Origin: Maricaulis parjimensis
GTDB taxonomy: Bacteria > Pseudomonadota > Alphaproteobacteria > Caulobacterales > Maricaulaceae
DNA length: 43,001 bases
NCBI RefSeq assembly: GCF_016817355.1
Contig: NZ_JADOTT010000014.1
Span: 1 to 43,001, forward strand
Reading direction: 5' to 3'
Shown here: in pieces, positions 32,446 to 38,473 of the stretch
Layout: each line of letters begins with the position of its first letter
Numbering within the stretch: the stretch's first letter is position 1
The notes under the pieces: model-generated
Told to the model about the DNA's origin: nothing
Seen by the model: only the letters and a program-made list of their open reading frames with translations
Databases searched by the model: none
Translations under genes and position numbers: made by a program

Positions 32446-33921
32446 ATGAGCGCCAAGAAGCCCTTTCGACCCAAGGCCCGCCGTCCGCGCGGCTTTGAAG
32501 ACCGTAGCGGTTCTGTCCTGCGGGTCGAGCGGCATCTGATCGAATGCGCCAGCAAGGTCTATGATGATTGGGGGTTCGAACCCCTGATGACGCCCTCCTT
32601 CGAATATGCCGATGCCTTGGGCAAATTCCTGCCGGATGAGGAGCGTCCGAATGAGGGCGTGTTCGCGCTGGAGGATGATGACGGGCAATGGCTTTCCCTG
32701 CGCTATGACCACACGGCACCGCTGGCGCGCTATGTTGCCGAGAATTTCCAGGACCTGAACAAGCCCTATCGCCGCTATCAGGCGGGCGATGTCTGGCGCA
32801 ATGAAAAGCCGGGTCCGGGCCGTTTCCGCCAGTTCGTCCAGTGCGATGCCGATACGGTCGGTGCGGCCAGCGCCGCGGCCGATGCCGAGATGATCGCCCT
32901 GGCCGCTGAAGTCATGCGCTCGGTTGGCCTGAATGATGGCGACTATGTCGTGCGCGTGAATGACCGCCGTCTGCTGGATGGCGTTCTGGAAAGCATTGGC
33001 GCGGCCGAGCCGGAGCGCCGCATGCGTGTCCTGCGCGCCGCTGACAAGCTGGACCGGCTGGGCCGGGACGGGGTCGCTGCGCTGCTGGGCGCGGGCCGCA
33101 AGGATGAGTCCGGTGACTTCACCGAAGGTGCGCAGCTGGACACGGCCGCCATCGACAAGGTCCTGTCCTTCCTCGATGCCACCGGCGGCAGCCGCCAGGA
33201 GGTCATCGCGCGTCTTGAACCCCTGGTCGGCACATCCGAGACGGGCAAGGCGGGCATTGCCGCGCTCAGCGAGATCCATGATGTGCTCAGCGCCATTGGC
33301 GTGAATGAGGATCGGGCCCTGTTCGATCCGTCCGTCGTGCGGGGTCTGGGTTATTACACAGGCCCGGTCTATGAGGCCGAACTCCTGGCCCAGGCGACCT
33401 ATGAAGACGGCTCCCCGATCCAGTTCGGCTCCGTCGGGGGCGGTGGCCGCTATGACGATCTCGTCGCGCGCTTCACCGGTCAGGCCGTGCCGGCCACCGG
33501 CTTCTCTTTCGGGGTCAGCCGGTTTGCGGCTGCGCTGTCGGCGCTCAACCTGACGGGCGCTGCCCAGGAACGTCCGCTGGTCGTGGTCGTGGCCGCCGAG
33601 AAGGACCGGTCCGCCGACTATCTCTCCATGGCGGCCGAATTGCGTGAAGCCGGTTTCCGCGCCGAGGCCTTTGTCGGCGGCGGCAATATGGGCAAGCAGA
33701 TGAAATATGCCGACCGCCGCGGTGCCGTGGCGGCCGTGATTGTCGGCTCGAATGAACGCGAGGAGGGCCTTGTGACCATCAAGGACCTCAAGCTGGGCGC
33801 GCGTCTGGCGTCGGACATTTCCGACAACAAGCAATGGCGTGAAGAACAGCCGGCGCAGGAAACCGTCGCCCGGAATGACTGGATCGAAGCCGTGGAGCGT
33901 ATTGCAGCGCGCAATGAATGA
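32446..33921 (+). CDS. hisS: Histidyl-tRNA synthetase, alphaproteobacterial type
   Basis: A 491-residue class II synthetase. Motif 2 is YRRYQAGDVWRNEKPGPGRFRQF (from Y108), the histidine-binding loop is RGLGYYTGPVYEAEL (about 299-313), and motif 3 includes GSVGGGGRYDDLV (about 328-340). A C-terminal anticodon-binding domain (from about 370, PLVVVVAAEKDRSADYL) distinguishes it from HisZ. Several alphaproteobacteria have tRNA-His without the usual extra G at -1, paired with a divergent HisRS; the GLGYYTG wording (usually GLDYYxxT) fits that type. The ATG at 32446 has GGAGAG five bases upstream; a 42-residue upstream extension was rejected. Confidence 0.92.
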   Translation: MSAKKPFRPKARRPRGFEDRSGSVLRVERHLIECASKVYDDWGFEPLMTPSFEYADALGKFLPDEERPNEGVFALEDDDGQWLSLRYDHTAPLARYVAENFQDLNKPYRRYQAGDVWRNEKPGPGRFRQFVQCDADTVGAASAAADAEMIALAAEVMRSVGLNDGDYVVRVNDRRLLDGVLESIGAAEPERRMRVLRAADKLDRLGRDGVAALLGAGRKDESGDFTEGAQLDTAAIDKVLSFLDATGGSRQEVIARLEPLVGTSETGKAGIAALSEIHDVLSAIGVNEDRALFDPSVVRGLGYYTGPVYEAELLAQATYEDGSPIQFGSVGGGGRYDDLVARFTGQAVPATGFSFGVSRFAAALSALNLTGAAQERPLVVVVAAEKDRSADYLSMAAELREAGFRAEAFVGGGNMGKQMKYADRRGAVAAVIVGSNEREEGLVTIKDLKLGARLASDISDNKQWREEQPAQETVARNDWIEAVERIAARNE

Positions 33922-34010
33922 TAGAAAATATTGCGCTGCAGCAAGAGCTTATCCTCAGCGTACTGAAAAGTTGGGGGTTGACGTAAGGGTCATGCCACGT
34001 AAACGTATGA

Positions 34011-34115
34011 ACAGGACACGGGCCTGACCGTCCTGTCCTTTGGCGTTTCGGGGAGGAGACGCCCTTTATCGACCAACCGTTATCTTTGGGCTGGCCTTGT
34101 GCCAGCCCTTTTTTT
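34011..34115 (+). ncRNA. Candidate small RNA with three hairpins and a strong terminator
   Basis: Three stem-loops follow one another: ACAGGAC/GTCCTGT (34011-34017/34030-34036), GGCGTTTC/GAGACGCC with one G-U pair and loop GGGGAG (34042-34063), and the terminator at 34088-34115. A TTGACG (33978-33983) with TAAACG 16 bases on (34000-34005) could be a promoter starting transcription right at the first hairpin. An 11-codon basic reading frame (33992-34027) overlaps the first hairpin. The alternative is simply the 3' untranslated region of hisS. Confidence 0.4.
34088..34115 (+). terminator. Strong intrinsic terminator downstream of hisS / candidate sRNA
   Basis: A perfect eight-base stem GGGCTGGC/GCCAGCCC with loop CTTGT is followed by seven T residues (34109-34115). 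It lies 167 bases after the hisS stop, unusually far if it only serves hisS. Confidence 0.92.
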
Positions 34116-34132
34116 ATTGGCACTTGTCTTTG

Positions 34133-34169
34133 CCCCAAAAGAAAACGGGCCGGCAATCGCCAGCCCGTT
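34133..34169 (-). terminator. Intrinsic terminator of the charged-helix protein gene
   Basis: On the minus strand a stem AACGGGC/GCCCGTT (34169-34163/34150-34144) with an inner GGC/GCC pair and an AATC-type loop is followed by TTTTCTTTT. It begins 27 bases after the stop of the minus-strand gene at 34197 and faces the hisS-side terminator. Confidence 0.85.
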
Positions 34170-34196
34170 CCCGTAATGCGTGTCGGGACAGGGCGA

Positions 34197-35357
34197 TTAC
34201 TCGTCCGAATCCTCGTCATCGGTGTGGATCTCTACGACGACCTGGCCGCCACCATCCAGTTCGATGACGCGGCGCTCGCCGGCCTCGCCCCGGAATTCCA
34301 GGCGTTCGACACGACGCATGCGGTCATGACGCGCGCGTTCACGGTCGGCCGCACCGGCCAGCCGGTCCGATTCGAGCTGGTTGAGCCATTCGATCAGATC
34401 GTCGCCGGTCTGTTCCTCACCATCGACCCAGACGCGCCGACGGCCTTCCGTGTCTTCCTCGACACGAATGCTCTGGCTTTGCGAAGCCATCTCATCGCCA
34501 TCATCACTGCTCCAGGAATAGGTGTAATGCGCGCCATCACCGGCTTCGCCATCCTGCAAACGGCGCATGATTTCGATCCGGTGGTGCTCGCGTTCGGCGC
34601 GGGCCAGTTCACGTTGGGCCTCGGCCATTTCGCGGGCCGCACGACGCACTTCCATGCGGACCTGGCGGCGCTCGCCTTCCATTTCCGATTCCATTTCGGC
34701 CATTTCGATGCGGACTTCGCGCATGGCTTCACGGATCTCTTCGCGGGCTTCGCGAAGTTCCTGGCGGACTTCCTCGCGCTCTTCCTCCGTCAGGTCGTCC
34801 CATTCGGAGTCGTTGAAATGGTGGCCGTCCATCTCCAGGCCTTCCAGCGTGGCCTCCAGGGTCGCCATGACGTCTGCCGTCAGGCCTTCCGTGTCGAAGG
34901 AGAAAGCGTAGACATTGCCGTCTTCACTGTGGAACTGGGCGCGCATTTCCTCGCCCATCCGGGCCAGGTGCTCGGCGCGCTCGGCCATGTGGATGGCGAA
35001 TTCCTGATCGAATTCAAACTCGAAATCGCCGTCGACAACGCGGATGTCATCACCTTCCACCACGACAACGCTGTGAGCGCGGGCTTCCACGACCTGGCCA
35101 TCGATCCGGACTTCCCCATCCTCGATCTCAATGGTCTGGCCGTTCACGGTGATGACGCTGTCCTCGCCATCGCGTTCGATGTGAAGGGTGCGTTCGCCGT
35201 TCTCGCCACGCAGTTCGATGATCGGGCCATCGCCGCCAATCATCACATTGTGTCCCGCTTCCACGCGGACACGGGTTTCCTGTTTTTCGCCGTCAAAGGC
35301 AAAGGCCGCCGCGCTCAGGGTCGCGACTGAAATGCCTGCCAGAAGAAATCGTTTCAT
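34197..35357 (-). CDS. Exported acidic protein with a long charged alpha-helix
   Basis: A 386-residue protein I do not recognise. It has a signal peptide (MKRFLLAGISVATLSAAAFA). Residues 25-120 are short repeating beta-strands rich in Val, Glu and Gly (IIELRGENGERTLHIERDG, DSVITVNGQTIEIEDGEVRI). Residues about 188-268 form an uninterrupted E/R-rich helix (EEEREEVRQELREAREEIRE, then MREVRIEMAEMESEMEGERR), a likely single alpha-helix or coiled coil. An acidic tail ends HTDDEDSDE. The start at 35357 has AGGGAAAG upstream. It may be a periplasmic spacer, adhesin-like or metal-binding protein. It is a single-gene unit with its own terminator. Confidence 0.8.
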   Translation of the reverse strand: MKRFLLAGISVATLSAAAFAFDGEKQETRVRVEAGHNVMIGGDGPIIELRGENGERTLHIERDGEDSVITVNGQTIEIEDGEVRIDGQVVEARAHSVVVVEGDDIRVVDGDFEFEFDQEFAIHMAERAEHLARMGEEMRAQFHSEDGNVYAFSFDTEGLTADVMATLEATLEGLEMDGHHFNDSEWDDLTEEEREEVRQELREAREEIREAMREVRIEMAEMESEMEGERRQVRMEVRRAAREMAEAQRELARAEREHHRIEIMRRLQDGEAGDGAHYTYSWSSDDGDEMASQSQSIRVEEDTEGRRRVWVDGEEQTGDDLIEWLNQLESDRLAGAADRERARHDRMRRVERLEFRGEAGERRVIELDGGGQVVVEIHTDDEDSDE

Positions 35358-35680
35358 GTCTTTCCCTCGTTTTGCCCCAACAACACTCGAGCTTTCAGCC
35401 TTACGGCGCCTGTTCTGTGTCCTGAACATTTCGTCATACTTTGAAGGGTGTGCCCAGAAGAAAAGGCGCGGCAGACCGGAGACCGGCTGCCGCGCTAGGT
35501 TCGCAGTATTTAAGGGGCCGCAATCGTGAGCAATCGCGGCAGGATCAGACTGGCAGGGCCCGGCCAACGCCGTAATTGCGACGCCGTGACCAATTGGACA
35601 TGTTGGCAGGGCTTGCACATCGGCTTGGTCTGCCGCTTGCTTCAGAACCAGAAGATGTGTGTTTCGGGGACCGTGCCGTG
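35358..35680. other. Intergenic region between divergent genes, with a minus-strand terminator-like hairpin
   Basis: I see no gene in these 323 bases. A hairpin GCGCGGCAG/CTGCCGCGC (35466-35474/35487-35495) with an inner CCGG-AGA-CCGG continues, on the minus strand, into CTTTTCTTCT. It is therefore a terminator for leftward transcription, yet no leftward gene lies to its right. It may insulate the charged-helix gene from antisense transcripts or end an unannotated small RNA. No clear promoter was found for either flanking gene. Confidence 0.5.
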
Positions 35681-36784
35681 GTGAGTCTTGATCGTCGTAA
35701 ACTGCTTCAGTCCGGATTGGCGCTGGCGGGTCTGGGACTGACCCCGTCCGCCTTTGCCCAGATCGAGGACAGCCCCCTGGCCGAGAAGATCGGCCAGATG
35801 CTGTTGATGGGCTTTATCGGCCGGGAGGCCGAGACCGACGGGGCGGTGATTGTCGCGGAGCATCTGGCGGCCCGGCGTATCGGCGGTGTCCTCTTCCTGC
35901 GCCACAATGTCCGTTCCCGCGAGGGGGCGGAGAGTTCCGCACGCCTGTTTGCTTCGGCCGATCCGAAAGCCTGGATGGCGATCGATCAGGAGGGTGGCCT
36001 GGTCCAGCGCCTTTCGCGCGATCTGGGCTATTCGCCCATCCCCCGCGCCATGCAGGTGGCCGAGGGCCGCACACCGGAGGGCGCCGGTGAGCTGTATCAT
36101 CAGGCGGCCGAGGAATTCCGGACCGCCGGTTTCAACATGAATCTCGCCCCGGTGGCCGATGTGCATGATCCGGACAATGCCGTGATTGGCCGTCATGGCC
36201 GGGCCTATGGCACGGATGGCGAACAGATCGCCGACTATGCCAGCGCCTTCATCGATGCGTTCGAGGCCGAAGGCGCCGTCTGCGCCATCAAGCATTTCCC
36301 GGGACATGGCCGGTCGCGTGGCGACAGCCATGACGGGTTTGTCGACATCACCCACACCTGGAGCGAGGCCGAGCTGGAACCCTTTGCCCAGCTGATCAAT
36401 CGCGGCCGCGCCCATCTCATCATGGGCGGTCACCTCACCCTGGAGACCGTCGATCCCAGCGGTGTACCGGTGACCTTCTCCCAGCCCACGCTGGAAGGCT
36501 TGTTGCGGGGACGTCTCGGCTTTACCGGGGCCATCATGACCGATGATCTCGACATGGCCGCGATCCGCAATAATTACGCCCAGCGCGAAGCCGTGCTGCG
36601 CTCCATCGAGGCGGGCAATGACATCATCATGATGTCCAACTCGGCCCGGCCCGATCCGGAACTGCCCCAGAATTTCATCCGCTGGGTCACCGAAGCCATC
36701 GCCGAGGGCCGGCTCAGCGAGCACCGGATCAACCAGTCCGCGGCGCGCCTCGCCGTCCTGAAACAGCGCGTGGGTCTGGCCTAG
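35681..36784 (+). CDS. Glycoside hydrolase family 3 beta-N-acetylhexosaminidase-like enzyme (NagZ-like), exported
   Basis: A 367-residue GH3 enzyme. KHFPGHG is at 204-210, the Asp-His pair typical of NagZ (GDSHDGF) is at D215/H217, and the nucleophile is probably D288 (IMTDDLDMAAI). IDQEGGLVQRL is also present. NagZ removes GlcNAc from peptidoglycan fragments during recycling. Here the N-terminus from GTG 35681 is MSLDRRKLLQSGLALAGLGLTPSAFAQ: twin arginines, hydrophobic stretch and AxA, a Tat-like export signal. Cytosolic NagZ lacks one, so this protein may act in the periplasm. A longer frame from 35576 exists without support. The last four bases overlap the opposite hydrolase gene. Confidence 0.88.
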   Translation: MSLDRRKLLQSGLALAGLGLTPSAFAQIEDSPLAEKIGQMLLMGFIGREAETDGAVIVAEHLAARRIGGVLFLRHNVRSREGAESSARLFASADPKAWMAIDQEGGLVQRLSRDLGYSPIPRAMQVAEGRTPEGAGELYHQAAEEFRTAGFNMNLAPVADVHDPDNAVIGRHGRAYGTDGEQIADYASAFIDAFEAEGAVCAIKHFPGHGRSRGDSHDGFVDITHTWSEAELEPFAQLINRGRAHLIMGGHLTLETVDPSGVPVTFSQPTLEGLLRGRLGFTGAIMTDDLDMAAIRNNYAQREAVLRSIEAGNDIIMMSNSARPDPELPQNFIRWVTEAIAEGRLSEHRINQSAARLAVLKQRVGLA

Positions 36785-37869
36785 TCCTGCGGTGCGGCCA
36801 GGATGAAGAGCAGGTCCCGCGCCAGGCTGCCGGCCAGCTGCGGCTGACTGCCATTGAGATGGACGATGATCGTCACATCCGGTGACAAGACCCGCACAGC
36901 TGTCGTCACATAGCCATCGATGAAGCCGCTATGCGTAGCCAGGGACAGTCCGGATTCATGCTCGACATAAAGTGGTCCCAGCGCCCGGTAGCGGCCATCG
37001 CCGCGGTCCAGCCGGTCCGACAGCATGGCGGTGCCGATATCGGACAGCGCGCCGTCTGACGCGAACAGGGCATTCAGGAAACGCGCGGTGTCCACGGCGC
37101 TGGCCATCACACCGCCATCGGCGCCGTTATTGTCGCGCAGCGCAAATGTATCGACCGTGTCATCGCCCAGACGTCCATAGCCATGGATCGTGTTGCGCGG
37201 ATCATCCTCGATGTCGAACCCCGTGGCCTGCAGGTTCAGCGGGGCAAAGATCATCCGCTCCATCAATGTGCCCAGCGGCTCATCGGTCACGGCTTCGGCG
37301 ACCAGGCCCAGCAATTGGTAATGGCTGTTGGAATAGCCATAGCCCTCGCCCGGCGCGTAATCGGCCGGCCGGCCGCGGATGTGGTCGAGCGTGATCTGCG
37401 CAGTATTACGGGGTGTCGTGCCGACCTGCGCCTCCCAGGCCTCATCATAATAATCGGGCACACCGGCGGAATGGTTCAGCAATTGGCGCAGGCTCGCTAT
37501 GTCGGCATTAGCGATGCCGGCGATCAGCTCCGGCGCGACATAGTCGGCCGCGGTCCGGTCCAGATCGATCTGCCCGTCCAGCGCCAGGCGGTGGATGATG
37601 GCGGCCGTGTAGAGCTTGCCGACGCTGGCGAGACGCAGGAGGGCGCCCTCCGGCATGGGCGTGCCCTGGGCACGGTCTGCCCGTCCGCGGGCATAGACAT
37701 GCGGCTCGCCCCCGGCTTCCACCAGGACCACGGCACCCGCAATGCCTTCAGCCAGGGTTTCGTCGATCCGCGCCTCGATCTGCGCATCGAGGGGTGATTG
37801 CGCATAGGCCGCGGCGGTGACGGAAAAACCGGCCAGGAGGGCCGTGAGGAGGGGGCGGATCAGGGACAT
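36781..37869 (-). CDS. Serine beta-lactamase-family hydrolase (PBP-like), exported
   Basis: A 362-residue protein with a signal peptide (MSLIRPLLTALLAGFSVTAAAYAQ). The three active-site motifs are SVGK (82-85), YSN (179-181) and HSG (313-315), as in class C-related and D-aminopeptidase/DD-carboxypeptidase-like enzymes. It is likely a periplasmic peptidase or esterase; no resistance function can be read from sequence. It converges on the exported NagZ-like gene with a shared CTAG stop. Both would act on cell-wall material, an inference from location. It is divergent from an Lrp/AsnC regulator. Confidence 0.88.
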   Translation of the reverse strand: MSLIRPLLTALLAGFSVTAAAYAQSPLDAQIEARIDETLAEGIAGAVVLVEAGGEPHVYARGRADRAQGTPMPEGALLRLASVGKLYTAAIIHRLALDGQIDLDRTAADYVAPELIAGIANADIASLRQLLNHSAGVPDYYDEAWEAQVGTTPRNTAQITLDHIRGRPADYAPGEGYGYSNSHYQLLGLVAEAVTDEPLGTLMERMIFAPLNLQATGFDIEDDPRNTIHGYGRLGDDTVDTFALRDNNGADGGVMASAVDTARFLNALFASDGALSDIGTAMLSDRLDRGDGRYRALGPLYVEHESGLSLATHSGFIDGYVTTAVRVLSPDVTIIVHLNGSQPQLAGSLARDLLFILAAPQD

Positions 37870-37929
37870 GGAGCACTCTGCTTGAATTTGTCGGACCCGC
37901 AGACTAGACGAAGTCGCGCGCCGACAATC

Positions 37930-37963
37930 GGCGAATTCCGTACAATGAGCGGCGAAATTCGCC
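37930..37963. promoter_or_regulatory. Candidate Lrp-type sites between the hydrolase and lrp-like genes
   Basis: GGCGAATT (37930-37937) and GGCGAAATTCGCC (37951-37963, arms GGCGAA/TTCGCC) start 21 bases apart, two helical turns. They lie 24-57 bases before the regulator start codon and 61-94 bases before the divergent hydrolase start. This suits binding by the adjacent Lrp/AsnC protein. Confidence 0.45.
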
Positions 37964-37987
37964 ACATGCTGCACCCGGGAGGCTCTC

Positions 37988-38458
37988 ATGCTCGACGATT
38001 TTGATCGTGCCATTCTCGATATCGTCCAGGCCGATAATCGCCTGCCCAATCGCGAGATCGCGGCACGCGTGAACCTGTCCGAGACCGCCGTGCGCCGCCG
38101 CCTCGACCGGTTGCGGGCGGACGGGGTGATCCAGGCGGACATCGCAATGCTGGACCGCGACCGGCTGGGTCAGACCTTGATCGTCTCGGTGATCTTCCGC
38201 GATGACATGGCGGAAGCCTATCAGCGCTTCATCGAGCAAATGCTGGCCAGTGACCGTGTCACGCAATGCTATTCGATCGCCGGGGAGGTGGATTTCATCC
38301 TCCACGTCCACGCAACCAGTCTGCGGGAATTCGAGGATTGGGCGAAGTCCACCCTGCTCGCCGACCCGGTCGTCCAGCGCTATGAAACCGCCGTCGTCTT
38401 CACCACCCACAAATTCTCCACGGCCATTCCCATGACCGCGGAGACAAGTGCGTCCTGA
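37988..38458 (+). CDS. Lrp/AsnC family transcriptional regulator
   Basis: A 156-residue regulator. The N-terminal helix-turn-helix is LDDFDRAILDIVQADNRLPNREIAARVNLSETAVRRRLDRLRADGVI. The C-terminal RAM domain follows (LIVSVIFRDDMAEAYQRFIE, QCYSIAGEVDFILHVHATSLREFEDW). The G-x-x-D-F/Y core of the effector-binding site is present as AGEVDFIL. These proteins respond to amino acids and form octamers. It is divergent from the hydrolase, with paired dyads between, and convergent with the S9 peptidase (15 bases). Local and autogenous control is likely; the effector is unknown. Confidence 0.95.
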   Translation: MLDDFDRAILDIVQADNRLPNREIAARVNLSETAVRRRLDRLRADGVIQADIAMLDRDRLGQTLIVSVIFRDDMAEAYQRFIEQMLASDRVTQCYSIAGEVDFILHVHATSLREFEDWAKSTLLADPVVQRYETAVVFTTHKFSTAIPMTAETSAS

Positions 38459-38473
38459 GTGAGGCGACCGGCC

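Noticed and set aside
32569-32585. Sequence GGGGTTCGAACCCC resembling a tRNA T-arm
   Set aside because: It lies inside hisS, encodes the WGFEPLM segment in frame, and no acceptor, D or anticodon arms surround it.
32446-33921. HisZ (ATP phosphoribosyltransferase regulatory subunit) as an alternative to HisS
   Set aside because: A complete anticodon-binding domain and intact histidine-binding motifs are present, and no hisG is adjacent.
33992-34115. Amino-acid attenuator (leader peptide plus terminator)
   Set aside because: The next plus-strand gene starts about 1.6 kb beyond the terminator, behind an opposite-strand gene, so there is nothing for it to attenuate.
34086-35330. Long plus-strand open frame opposite the charged-helix protein
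   Set aside because: Its repetitive Phe/His/Ala/Asp composition is the antisense image of the Glu/Arg codon repeats. The minus frame has a signal peptide, ribosome site and terminator.
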